Shown here in pieces: positions 46,448 to 57,538 of a stretch of 64,000 bases of DNA. The DNA lies in contig NC_063151.1 in the NCBI RefSeq assembly GCF_020921035.1, positions 434,001 to 498,000 of the forward strand, written 5' to 3'. The position numbers were made by a program, and so were the translations under genes. Each line of letters opens with the position of its first letter. The first letter of the stretch is position 1. The DNA is from Rhodamnia argentea (taxonomy: Eukaryota; Streptophyta; Magnoliopsida; Myrtales; Myrtaceae). Under the pieces are notes generated by a model. It saw only the letters and a list, made by a program, of their open reading frames with translations, did not search any database and was not told the origin of the DNA.

Positions 46448-47557
46448 ATGTCTCTGCCTAGCAATAATAAAGCTCTTCTCTTCCTCTTCCTCTTCCTCTT
46501 CCTCTCACCCCTCTTTTCCATCTACTCCGCCGCCGCCCACGGCGGCGGCGCCATTGACCCCCAACAATTCAAAGAAGCCCCCGAATTCTACAACTCCCCA
46601 ACCTGCCCTTCCCTCCTCAACACCTCCACCGATGATGACAGCGACGAGGGCGACGACGACGTCATCTGCTCGGAGACGGCGATCCACGTGGCGATGACCC
46701 TCGACGCCGCCTATATCCGGGGCTCCATGGCGGCCATCCTCTCCGTCCTCCAGCACTCCACCTGCCCCCAGAACGTCATCTTCCACTTCGTCTACTCGGC
46801 CACCACCTCCGACGCGTCCCTCCTCCGCGCCACCCTCTCCTCCTCCTTCCCCTACCTCCGCTTCCAGCTCCACCCTTTCGACGCCTCCGCCGTCTCTGGC
46901 CTCATCTCCACCTCCATCCGCTCCGCCCTCGACTGCCCCCTCAACTACGCCCGCTCCTACCTCGCCAACCTCCTCCCCCTCTGCGTCCGCCGCGTCGTCT
47001 ACCTCGACTCCGACCTCGTCCTCGTCGACGACATCGCCTCCCTAGCCGCCACCCCCCTCGACCCCGCCTCCACCATCCTCGCCGCCCCCGAGTACTGCAA
47101 AGCCAACTTCACCTCCTACTTCACCCCCACCTTCTGGTCCAGCCCCTCCCTTCCCCTCACCTTCGCGGGCCGCAGCCGTCCGCCCTGCTACTTCAACACG
47201 GGAGTCATGGTCATCGACCTCGACCGGTGGCGTGCCGGCGGGTACACGGCCAAGATCGAGGAGTGGATGGAGCTCCAGAAGCGGATGCGGATCTACGAGC
47301 TCGGGTCGCTCCCGCCGTTCCTGCTTGTGTTCGCCGGGGAGATCGCGCCGGTGGACCACCGGTGGAACCAGCACGGCCTCGGGGGCGACAACTTCCGGGG
47401 GCTGTGCCGGGACTTGCACCCCGGCCCGGTCAGCCTCCTGCATTGGAGCGGCAAAGGGAAGCCGTGGGCGAGGCTCGACGCCAACCGGCCGTGCCCGTTG
47501 GACGCCCTGTGGGCTCCTTATGATCTCTTGCGCACTCCCTTCTCATTGGACTCCTGA
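46448..47557 (+). CDS. Galacturonosyltransferase-like protein, GT8 family (GATL2 type)
   Basis: An intronless 369-residue protein, normal for the GATL branch of glycosyltransferase family 8, whose members act in the Golgi on pectin or xylan synthesis. A hydrophobic N terminus (residues 9-30) is a signal peptide or anchor. The family core starts at [16 protein letters not shown]. The metal-binding DxD is [11 protein letters not shown] (D187, D189). Further landmarks are [15 protein letters not shown] (247-261), [25 protein letters not shown] (306-315) and the C-terminal [10 protein letters not shown] (331-340). An acidic run [11 protein letters not shown] (61-71) precedes the catalytic domain and looks like a lineage-specific insert. 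The coding region is extremely GC-rich. I favour GATL2 over other GATL members from the wording around [10 protein letters not shown] and from the CML41-type neighbour, but this is a judgement. Confidence 0.95.
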   Translation: MSLPSNNKALLFLFLFLFLSPLFSIYSAAAHGGGAIDPQQFKEAPEFYNSPTCPSLLNTSTDDDSDEGDDDVICSETAIHVAMTLDAAYIRGSMAAILSVLQHSTCPQNVIFHFVYSATTSDASLLRATLSSSFPYLRFQLHPFDASAVSGLISTSIRSALDCPLNYARSYLANLLPLCVRRVVYLDSDLVLVDDIASLAATPLDPASTILAAPEYCKANFTSYFTPTFWSSPSLPLTFAGRSRPPCYFNTGVMVIDLDRWRAGGYTAKIEEWMELQKRMRIYELGSLPPFLLVFAGEIAPVDHRWNQHGLGGDNFRGLCRDLHPGPVSLLHWSGKGKPWARLDANRPCPLDALWAPYDLLRTPFSLDS

Positions 47558-47699
47558 TCCAAATCGGAAAATCGACATATCCTCTCGCCGACGCGGGGAA
47601 GGGCGAACTCGAGTCCGGCTGACGATGACGTCACGGAGTTTGTGTAGATAGCACATGCACACTCTCTCCGTGGAGATGCCAGGTGTGTGCGTTGTTCCA

Positions 47700-50600
47700 T
47701 AATTTTTGAGATTAGAGATTAAATATGTTGGAATTAAATATAAACTTCACTTGCGATAACAATAAGAGGGAGATCCACAAAAATTTCTGGGATCTTTTTT
47801 TTTTTTTTTTCGGAAAAAGTTTCCACTCTCCGGCAGAGATTATCATCATGTGTATGCACCGAAGTCTGTATAGCAAATATGTAGAGCTATTTTGAGGTGG
47901 ATTCATGAACTCGTTCATTTTCTACGGATCTATACAAAATTCTTTGTCGGTCGATTGAATGTGCTTCCTTATTTATTTATTTTTTTGGTTGGAAAAAAAA
48001 AACTAGTACTATTCTCATTCAAGTAAAAGTCTGAGTAGACAAAATACGGGCTTCCACGAAGCAATTCTAGAAGACAAGTAAGGGGATAAGCGGCCCAATT
48101 AACCGGTAAACATTTATCGTCGCATGATGATTTAACGCATGGAAATTCGATGAGGCAGCTACTTGTTTCAAATTTATATGATGCAAAAAATAAGAATAGA
48201 AAGTCTATTTCATGTTCGTTATTCATCAAGTAACATTATCTCTGAGACAGTCGGGGATTGTCCTCACCGATGCACTACGCAAAGTAAAAGACATGGAGGT
48301 GCAATTAGATAATTATTATTTGCAGAGAGAATTATCGGGTTCGACTAATCAGTCGTTTATAGTTTACTCTTTTCCCAAAATGACAACATGTGTCCAATAA
48401 ATCTACCTTTCAAACCCCATTGTGCCATCCAACTATTTTTTGGCTCTTAAAACTCATCTTTAATATCGAAAAGGGGGTCACCGTGAGGCCACTTAGATCG
48501 CCCCCGATCGGAGGAAGATGAAGAGTCTAGGTCGATCAGGACAGAGGAGACCGCTCAATTCACCAATCGGTGATGGAGCATTTACCTTGTCGTATCCGAG
48601 CGAATTAATTAAGGAGAAACTTTAGTATAATGATCGGAATCCAATATTCTTTTCTTGTGGTTGTCAATGTGATCAAGATACGCGGACATCGTCATTATAA
48701 TAACAGCTCTGAGCGTGCATAGCAATGATAAAAGGTAAGTTTCCATCGATGATGTTTTCACAATCGTCGTCCTTGAATAACCATAATTATGTTTGCCACG
48801 TATTTTTTTTTTTCATTCATTATTTACAATGATCCTTGAATTAATTATGTAGTTATGTTTCCTTCATTATTTGGGGTTCGTGCGTGTCAATTAGTCATAT
48901 TCTGTTTCGATAGCGTCCAGTCGATTTTGCGCTCGAAATGAAGGCATAGTGGGTAGTGAGCAGTTCTTCTTCATTTGCATGCGTCGTGGTCTCGACTATA
49001 AATTTGGTCAATTCAAATTCGAAAAAAAATAAATAAATAAAAAGGAAAAACCTATTAATTGGTCAACAAAGAAGGGTCAACATGCCAGGCTGTCCCCGGC
49101 TTTCTAATTCGAGTGTCGGTGGAGTGAGCAGAGGGCAAAGAAGGCAGCATGTTACTCCCATTGATTGGAGAAAATATCTATTCCCGGTTTCTTCCCAGAT
49201 CGGGACACGTGGCGCTCGTTCACATGCTCAGATCCCTCGTAGGGGCACATGGCCGGGATTTAAAAATGGACGTAGCCTTCCACGTGGACCCTAGTCTCCT
49301 TTTTCAAACTTCCTAAATGCCGTTCGTATGGAATATGCGACTTTGCTAAATTGCGCAAGCAAGATCTGAAAGAGGGAGTCGCCACTCCAAAAGGAAAAGT
49401 CTAGTACAAAATAAACTTTTGAAAAAAGATGCAAATTAGGTGTCAAATGAAAAATGGAATAAGGGCTTGACGGGGTGATTTTCACTTTTGTTTCTTTTCT
49501 TTTTTTTGTCATTTTTAAAATTTGTGAACTGACAATTCCAGTTTCGTTTAGCACGAAAGGCGTGAAATTTTTCAAAGCATGACTTGTGATAGTGACTAGA
49601 GATTATGGGTCCGGATGGCAACGATTTTGATTCTTTGATTTTGTTTTCGGGAACAATTTTGGAGCAAAAAGAAGAATAAAAAAAAATTTGATTTTGAAAA
49701 AAAGAATAACTTTTCGGAAACCTTTTTTTTTTTTTTGCATTTTAAAGATTGAGATTAAACAGGCTAAGAACACATATAATCAACATCCCTATTTAAGTTC
49801 TATACAATAATTGACCTATTCATTGTAACTACATTCAACAACAGATCATTATACCACACTAAAATTACTTATGAGAGCCTAAAATATATTTGGACAAGTG
49901 AGAATTAAAAAGTAATCAACTAAACTAATATGAAATTACACACTAATCTAATATGGTCTCCCCTTTGTTAAGCTTAAAATGAATCATTATGACGGAAAAA
50001 TTAGACGGAATAGCACGAAAAAATATTATATGCAATATGTTATTTAAGAGAATTAATATGAATTAATTTTCAATTAATTCCGAATGTAGGATGAAATTTC
50101 ACAAAGTAATGATGTAATTATTTAACTTAAATGACAAAAATTGGGAAGAGAAATTGTTCTCGGGACCAGAAATTTTGTGCGATTACCAAACGCTTTTCTA
50201 TTCTAGGAACGGAAATTTGTACAGTTATCAAATACGTTTTGATTCTCTAAAACTCATCCCGAAATAGTTTTTTTCTTTTGAAAATAAAACAGGTTTTTTC
50301 ACTTTTCCATAAAAAAAAATGTGCAAATTTCACGAAATCACAAAAAAAAAAAACGTGCAAATCTACATGTCCGTCTATGTTTACATGTCGTGAAAGTTTG
50401 AAGATTTTATATTAAGCGAAACTTTAAAAGTAAAAATCAATCTTGTCACGTCCTTATAATTTTTAAATTTACATAATGCATATTTGTAGGCATGAAAACT
50501 TATTTGAAGAAAATTAACTATCTCCCTTCCAATTGACTTACTCAAGTAAACATTTAATTACTGGCTTGATCATGTATCTTGTGGGGAAAAAAAAATGAAA

Positions 50601-50880
50601 CAGTGCCAAGCACACATGTACAGGCCTGGTGACTAGCGATGAGCAAAACCAACCACCCGAATTGGATCGAACTGACTGATTTTGGATGGTTTCTGAGTTC
50701 AACGGTCCAATTTCTCGTTCCATAAAATAGGAACTGGTAAATTTCATTCTGTCTCTCAATTCTAGAGGTGGAATTGTCCACTCTGACCACCCGGACTAGA
50801 CCGATTATCATTCTTTTATTTGTTACAAATCTGAAAAAAATTCCTACTCCCATTCTAAAAAAAACCTAATCGTAACCATT
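47700..50880. other. Intergenic DNA downstream of the GATL2-type gene
   Basis: The first part is probably 3' UTR. Poly-T/A tracts occur near 47797 and 49722. Two outward-facing segments at 49600-49720 ('ttttcgggaacaatttt') and 50150-50290 ('ttctcgggaccagaaattt') resemble arms of another repeat. A family C fragment lies at 50630-50800. No gene is supported. Confidence 0.45.
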
Positions 50881-50934
50881 CTTCACGCATGGCACATTCA
50901 TGTCCGCTTGCTCACTCTTCTTTCATAAACCTCA

Positions 50935-51420
50935 GAGCCAGAGAGGCAAGTGCTCAAACGACCTCTCAAGTACTCGAGGATTACTTGGCTGATCTGCTCG
51001 AGCCTTGCGTTAGCAGGGTGATTTACTGGGACTCCGATTTGGTCTTCGTCGGTGACATCTCGAAGCTGTGGTCGACCAGCCTGGGCTCTAGGACAATCGG
51101 CATGCATGTTGGAGTACCGCCACATGAATTTCACCAAGTACTTCACTGAAGGCTTTTGGTTGAACTGGCGCCTCATCGGCTCATTTGCCAGCCGGACGCC
51201 GTGCGACTTCAACACAGGAGTAATGGTGATAGACCTGACCAAGTGGAGGAGCGTGGATTGCACAAGATGATCAAGCGGTGGATGGAGATCCCCAAGCATG
51301 ATCGTTTATGAGCTCAGCTATTTGCAGCCAATCCTCTTGGGGTTCTCTAGGCGCCATGTGGAACCAACACGAATAAGGTGGTGACAACGTCTATTAAGAA
51401 AAACGTTCAGTTCCTTTCCA
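50935..51420 (+). pseudogene. GATL pseudogene fragment
   Basis: The fragment holds the central part of a GATL protein in several frames. Frame one has [20 protein letters not shown] (50976-51035), where the residue before DSD is W instead of L, then [17 protein letters not shown] frameshift near 51105 moves to [11 protein letters not shown] and [15 protein letters not shown] (C-to-D change before FNTG). A further shift near 51260 moves to RWMEIPKH and YELSYLQPILLGF. The N-terminal third and the C terminus from the HGLGGDN region are missing. Wording such as SLGSRTIG and NFTKYFT differs from the intact gene at 46448, so it derives from another GATL branch rather than from a local tandem copy. 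Confidence 0.9.
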
Positions 51421-51710
51421 ACGCCAGAAACTAGGAAGCGGCTCTCTGGTCTGGTTCCCAATTTCTGCATGGAAATCGGACCACCCAGAAACCGATCACC
51501 CCTACTGATGATGGCTCGGAACAAGCATTTGTTCACATGTTAGTAAATACATTTGACCGAAACTTATATGCCCCTTTGGTGTCAATGTGCGATTAGTGGC
51601 ACCGACTCGTCATTCGACCGAAACCCATGCATCCTTCCAAAGGTGGGGTTTTTGTATCACATCGAAGATCTCCTTCCTAAAAATGATTGTTCCTATCACT
51701 CATAGAGATG
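51421..51710. other. Short intergenic stretch
   Basis: It includes a family C-like phrase ('ctggttcccaatttctgcat' near 51457) directly after the GATL relic. No gene is seen. Confidence 0.4.
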
Positions 51711-51714
51711 AATG

Positions 51715-52115
51715 GAAGATTTTTTTTTACCGTCCACGAAAATGTTTAGGCATGAATTATTGTCGAGTATGCAAACATTTCTCACTGACTACTTATTTCA
51801 AGCGATAAAAGCGATCATTTTTAAGAAAATATTTTTCAAATAATTCTTTTTCTACAAAAGAAAAAAAATGGTGCCTTAGGATGCGTTTCCATCGCATAAT
51901 ATGAATAATCTAAAAATATTTTTCTAAAAATGATCATGTGAAATAATTAGTTAACTGATTTTTTATTATTATCGAAAACTATTTATATCGAAATATTTTT
52001 ATGGATGATGAAAATATTTTTTTTATTCATTCTTTATTGTAAGCGAGACAACTGATTATTTTTTTTTTTTAAAAAATATTTTTTAAAATTATTTATTTTT
52101 TCGCAAAACAGAGGG
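51715..52115. repeat. Two family B elements, the first truncated
   Basis: The first (about 51715-51875) has 'gaattattgtcgagtatgc' and ends in 'gaaaatatttttcaaataat'. The second (51878-52115) starts 'aggatgcgtttccatcgcat' and ends 'atttattttttcgcaaaac', with inner 'ttattatcgaaaactattta'. Layout matches 30351-30600. Confidence 0.55.
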
Positions 52116-52549
52116 CTCCTTAGCGCAGTTCACAACCAATCCAAGCCCGTGCGCAAAACCTGGTTGGCAGAGGATGAATGTTGTGGGCCTTTTTTTGGAT
52201 TGGGTCTCTCGCAAGCACTTGGAGACCAAATATATACATGGGCTTAAAGTCAGGAATTACGATCAGCATTGCTATTGTCCATAACCAGCTTGAATTTATC
52301 ACATCACGTTATATATCAGTGTATAAGTTGCTCTGTGTATTGCTATACTTATGCTATTTGGATTTATTGTTTGACCTACTTCTGCTGGAAGCAAATATGT
52401 TGGAAACGAGGATTAAAGAGGCTACACCGTGATGGCCAAGGCGCATGATAATGCCTCGAACCATTAATTGCTTCCAGAGATTCCTTCTCTTGTAGTACTA
52501 ATACAAAAGAGAAATGATTTCTGTGTCCTGTCTTTAGTCTCTTCCGAGC
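52116..52549. other. Intergenic DNA
   Basis: Short frames only; nothing recognised. Confidence 0.4.
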
Positions 52550-52690
52550 CATAAAAAATAATTCAAAAATTATTATGGGGTCCATTTCTTAAAAAATTTG
52601 TGCCCACGATATGGTGCTACTTTCACAGTTACCCAAATACTGTTATGTTAGCAAAATCCAATTCAAAAACCTCATATAACGACTGCAAGG
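52550..52690. repeat. Family E repeat fragment
   Basis: Phrases 'attattatggggtccattt', 'cccacgatatggtgctac' and 'aaatactgttatg' match the wording at 33280-33510. Confidence 0.45.
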
Positions 52691-53154
52691 AGCCTCGAAA
52701 CCTCAAAATTCAGGCTTATTTGCAGCACACTCATGTTAAAATCAGGGAGGAACTTTGGTTGCTTTTAGATTATACGGGGTTCTCGGCAGCCTAAATCGAT
52801 TGCCTCGTTGTCGTGAATTCGCTCCAGGGACGACATTTCGCATACCATGATTGACTCGATGGGAAGAACCGTCGTACTTAACGAGCGCAAAAAGACATCA
52901 TGCCGGGAAGCAATGGGCTTTTAAATTAAAGCTTAGCGATGCTAACATGACTACAATCATCTTTGTCTAATTTGTCCAATTGGTCGGCTTACCTTCTCTT
53001 TGAAGAAAACTGCCTTTTCTTTTTTTTTTCTTTTTTGCTTTTTATATCAAGTTCAACATCAACACTGTCGACCTCCTTTTCATTATTTTTGAATTTGTAG
53101 CACCCTGAAACTTTATAGCTTATATTCGGCACAGTCTAAAGGAGGTAGAATGGA

Positions 53155-53775
53155 AGGAGATGGCGGTGGCTACAGGTGAGCATGGTTTGGGTTGGTTTGG
53201 TTCTCTTAGGAATCGGGGACCGGATCGGTGGTCTCGGTACTCAATTTTCGGAACTCGGTTGGATCGATGGTCAAATCCGGTTCTCGGGCGTTTTAATAGA
53301 ACCGATAAAATGAAAAATAAAATGGAAATGTATTTTAAAAAAAGGATTTGTTCGATATTCACATATCTACATGTAATATTCTCGTGATTCACATAAGGGA
53401 TGCCCATGTCACAATGAATATCGAATAAAATGTTTGATATTGAACATAGTTACGTGAATCTCACTTCTATGTATAATATTGTATTTAACGAGAAAATATT
53501 TAATCAAAAATATTTCCTCATGTGCAAATCTCTTTCTTTGTCTAGAATCTCATTTCTAGGCATGCCAATTGTATCTAAAAAATTAAAAAAAAATTGAAAA
53601 TTTATTGGTTCGGGTGGGCGATCATCGGTTCGCGTCCCCCTAAAACCGGGAATCGGACCGTCTGGACACCGATTTCACCTTGAGGAATCGGGAACCGGAC
53701 TTGTGACTTCCAGAATCGGACCAAACCTCTCAGTTCAGTTCAGTTTGGGCCCATCTTGCTCACCCCTAGCGGTGG
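53155..53775. repeat. Family C element (longest copy)
   Basis: Both ends are rich in 'ccgg', 'ggttc' and 'cggaac' words and are roughly inverted: the left has 'gtttggttctcttaggaatc' and 'gaccggatcggtgg', and the right has 'gaatcgggaaccggacttgt' and 'gaatcggaccaaacctctc', with AT-rich DNA in between. Flanks are 'gtggctacaggtgagcatgg' and 'cttgctcacccctagcggtg', which also pair as inverted repeats. This supports an element of about 620 bp. Confidence 0.6.
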
Positions 53776-54360
53776 CCATTGGCCAGCTTTTACATCTATC
53801 CGAAACTTGTTTTTGCACCCGTGAAATGCACTATGCTCTTCTTTTTATAATATTTTAGGACAAGAGTTTGAGCGCCTGAGATCGATTCATAGCAAAAATA
53901 TATAATTTTTTTTCTTGAAGTTTATTGCCATAATAGTTTTTGGATGACCGTGAAAATAACAGCATATTGTGAGCCATAAATTCTTGAAAGAGTTAATTCC
54001 ATAATAATTTTTAATTAATTGCTATTTATTTTTTTATGGACTAAAATAGGCTATTAATCTTATAGTCACCTAAAAATTATTACATAATTAATTCTTTTGT
54101 TTTTTTTTTAAAGTTCTATAAGGTATCTCTTGCCAAGTCAGAAAAAGACAACGAAACCTACTAGAGGATGAATTTCCTGCTCACTTTCACGGTAAATGCT
54201 GAGCACAATCCGTTCACGGGCCATTTTCCCAATTGAAAATTCAAGTCTTTCTGAAGTCTGCGACTACGAAATTGGACGGCAACTTCACGCCCGTTTCCGA
54301 GCAAGAGTCACCCTGTCCCCGATCGTCATCAGTCAGCTCCAATCTTCCACGCGATCGCAT
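53776..54360. other. Intergenic DNA and promoter of the CML41-type gene
   Basis: AT-rich to about 54130, then mixed sequence leading into the TATA box at 54362. No other feature is supported. Confidence 0.45.
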
Positions 54361-54361
54361 G

Positions 54362-54368
54362 TATAAAA
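54362..54368 (+). promoter_or_regulatory. TATA box of the CML41-type gene
   Basis: TATAAAA lies 69 bases upstream of the start codon. Confidence 0.75.
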
Positions 54369-54430
54369 GCTCCGATCGATGCCACTCTAATTTGCCAAAC
54401 TCCTAAGAACCCTTGTACAGATCACATCAC

Positions 54431-54994
54431 ATGGCCTCTGCTCTAGTCCTTAAGCCCTCAAAGTGGCTCGTCAACAGGAGCCTCAAGCTTCTCAAGCTCC
54501 CGCGTAACTTCCACTCGAGACCCAAATCTCCAAACGCTCCGTCGAGCACGCCTTGCCGTGCCGACACCAGCGAGCACAAGTACTCGCGAGCCTTCCAACG
54601 CTTCGACCACGACGGAGACGGGAAGATGTCCAGCGAGGAGCTCAGCGCTTACTTCGCGTCCATCGGCGAGTCCTTACCCTGCCACGAAGCTCGGAAGGCA
54701 ATCGCCGACTTCGACCGGGACGGCGACGGCTTGCTTGAGTTCGAGGACTTCGTCCGCATGGTGGAGCAAGACGGCGGCGAGACCAACAGCGATCTCGAAA
54801 GGGTGTTCGAGATTTTCGAGGCCGGCGAAGGCCGCGGGGGCATCACTGCTCGGGGACTCCAGCACGTGTTGTCGAGGCTTGGGGAGAGAGAGCATTCGTA
54901 CGAAGAGTGTGTGGGAATGATACGTGCTTTTGATCTCGACGGGGATGGAGTGGTCGATTTCCAGGAATTCCAACGCATGATGACTTCGAACTGA
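54431..54994 (+). CDS. Calmodulin-like protein, CML41 type
   Basis: An intronless 187-residue EF-hand protein. The start is the ATG at 54431; the frame is open a few codons further upstream but without another ATG. Residues 1-45 form a basic, Ser/Pro-rich extension that could be a targeting or membrane-association segment. EF-hand loops lie at 59-70 (DHDGDGKMSSEE), 95-106 (DRDGDGLLEFED) and 168-179 (DLDGDGVVDFQE). The third hand, about 130-141, has lost its acidic ligands (AGEGRGGITARG) and probably does not bind calcium. CML41 in Arabidopsis is a calcium sensor linked to plasmodesmal closure in immunity; transfer of that role is inference. A candidate poly(A) signal AATAAA is at 55114-55119. 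The GATL2-type gene lies upstream, the same pairing as in Arabidopsis. Confidence 0.92.
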   Translation: MASALVLKPSKWLVNRSLKLLKLPRNFHSRPKSPNAPSSTPCRADTSEHKYSRAFQRFDHDGDGKMSSEELSAYFASIGESLPCHEARKAIADFDRDGDGLLEFEDFVRMVEQDGGETNSDLERVFEIFEAGEGRGGITARGLQHVLSRLGEREHSYEECVGMIRAFDLDGDGVVDFQEFQRMMTSN

Positions 54995-55220
54995 TGTTGA
55001 GACGATGAAGGGCCGCAGAGTTTCCTGTGAAATGGGATCAGAGTGCATGTTTTTGTATATATTGGGCTTAAAAGTCCGTCCGTGCCCAGGTTCGCCCACG
55101 ATTTAAAAAAGTCAATAAAGTTCTCTTCGCAAAAGAAAATTGTTTCGCCCAGGTACGCCGAAATTGTGTTTCCAACCTTATTAGCTCAGGCGGACCTACG
55201 GTAGGCTAAACAGCACTGAT

Positions 55221-55650
55221 ATGGGCATGCGATACGCGGCACAACACGACTCGCCGACACGTCATTATAAAAAGATAGAAAAATTTTACACGTTAAGACA
55301 CTTTATATATTAAATGTAAGTTTTTTTATATATACATGATAATGTCATGTATATATAAAAATATCAGTCACGATTAGGTTTTCTTTTATGGCTAGCTGGG
55401 TATATTAATTTTGGGATAGCTAGATATATGAATTAAATCATATATATTTTTGATAAAATTTACATTTTGACACTTAATTTATTTAAATGCTTAAAATTGA
55501 TCCCGTGCGTGTCGAAATAACGTGTTGAGATGCTGGATTCGCGTGTTGCTGGGATGTCCGGAGCACCGATAACGTGTCGATCGCATATTGAAGAGTGTCA
55601 GACACAACATAAAGGTCTTTGGAAAGTGTTGGTGCTTCATAGACGGTAGG
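55221..55650. repeat. Family D element, copy 2 (about 430 bp)
   Basis: It shares ordered landmarks with 26098-26555: 'cgccgacacgtcattat', 'cactttatatattaaatgta', 'ctagctgggtatat', 'acattttgacacttaattt', 'gcgtgtcgaaataacgtgt' and 'agtgttggtgcttcata'. Flanks differ, so this is a dispersed copy rather than part of a larger duplication. Confidence 0.7.
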
Positions 55651-57538
55651 CTGCCCAACTTGTGATTAGGTCTAGTCCGCACTCATCGGCAAGACTCTTA
55701 CTCATAAGTGGCTATGGCCAATGGGGACCCCTCGAAAGTATGTTAGGTGAGACACGAGACACTTATCCGTCGCATCTAAATCGAATGGTTAATTGCTCGG
55801 TCAATCCTTTCGTGGATTGTTTGCGCTTTGTATGGTATTTCGTAGTGTGATGCTAAAGGCAGCGACCAAAGACCCATTCTCTTCAACTTCTTCGTAGTTT
55901 CATGGAGCTGGTACGGTGAAAATGCTTGAACATGCAGTGAAAATGCTTAAACTATGCATGGACAACTGGTTCATTGACTTATCTTTCAGATCCAGCCGAT
56001 GGGATCGTGACCTCACACCAACTTCGACATCTTAAGAGGGTTTGCGAAGACTTGGATTACATCCGTTTATGAATGAAAAGGAGAGAGTCAAGCCAAACTC
56101 GAAAATTAGGATAATCAGTTACAATCTAATTGTGTGTCCTTACTATTCTAGGCCAAGTTTTAACACTCCGAAATCGAGAGGACTGCAATACGGTTTGGTA
56201 CGGCTCTCGATACAATCCAGCTTGATTCTGAACAACCAAATCGATTGCTGCAATCGACATGAATCCGATGCCGAACGGAACAGTCCTTGCCCGGACCCGC
56301 AGACGGCCTTTTCTTTTGTTGGACGGTTTGATCGTGGCTGCTGAAGGAGATGCAGCGGCTGGGTCACGGTTTATGCTCATCGTCAAACCCAAAGCCGTCT
56401 AAAACAAGCACAAAGGACGGCCTGTGCGTGTACAAAAGCACTTGTCCTCTTGTGCTTGTGGCTGGGTTCTTCTAGGTATTATGTGTCCCTCTACTGTAAT
56501 GACCCGGTTCGACCAGAGCGGAGAATGATTGCCGAGGCCAGAAAGCCCACATAAGGAGCGGCTCCTAGCAGACTTCTAGAATGATGATGAGGGCGGAAGA
56601 GAATCCAATTAGGCACTGAACAGGAAGATAGTGTTTCTAGAACGTAGATAGATGAATAATGGAATTAACTCACGGAGAAACATTTTCACGTAACAACAAT
56701 ACTTAACTTTAGAACTTCAAAAGTTAAGCAAGCGCGGATGAAAGCACTTTCAAGCGCGGATGAGAAGGTGTCTCTACGTCAAAAGTCAAAATCGTAAGGT
56801 TCGATATGAAATGGATCAAAACGGACAATACCTCGAGTGAGTTAAATTTAGAGACGTCACAGCTACAATTCATGACACGAGCTACATTATTGTTGTTAAC
56901 CTTGAATGCCACACAAGAAAATGAGGGTAGGAAACGAAATCATCGGGCAACTAGAATTGTTTGACCTGGTCTTTGATCGCCGTCTGTTGCTTCATTGGTC
57001 CCAAGAATTTACAGATTTTGTTCTCGTCTGTCCTGTGAAGCCCAGACAATGATTCTAGGTTTGCGTCTTGCGTGGGGCGCTCCGCTCAATACCAGACGGG
57101 TTGGACCAAAACAGAAAAAGAAAAAAAATACCAGACGAGACAAAAGTTCAATTTTTCATGATAATTCAAAGTGGTCCACTCGTAGAGAACGACGTTAAAA
57201 TCAAAATTTTGTATTTACGCGCTTAAGAATCTTTTAATGGCTAAAAAAAAAATATGTTTAATGCATGAACTCAGTCAATATCACTCTACTGACTGTTCTG
57301 TAATCTACCCATTCAAACGGAGATTTATTGCGTAATTAATATTAAAATGAGATTATGGGGCCACACTGATTTCTTGATTCGTTTGTGGATCAAATCCAAC
57401 CGATAGCAATGTCCATTAGCAATCGATTTTTTATAGACTAAAGTTTTTAATACAACTTCACGCGGTTATGTGACAATGTTATCAACGCCAAGCTTCCCCA
57501 AAGCACCGTCGAGAAATTTTTGATGCAAACCGGCAACC
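55651..57538. other. Intergenic DNA upstream of the LysM receptor gene
   Basis: Frames at 55662-56392 and 56724-57198 have no motif. The last few hundred bases should contain the promoter; I see no clear TATA box. Confidence 0.45.

Noticed and set aside
46505..47443. Minus-strand and alternate plus-strand frames over the GATL2-type gene
   Set aside because: Low-complexity Gly/Glu/Val or Arg/Ser-rich translations from very GC-rich coding DNA.
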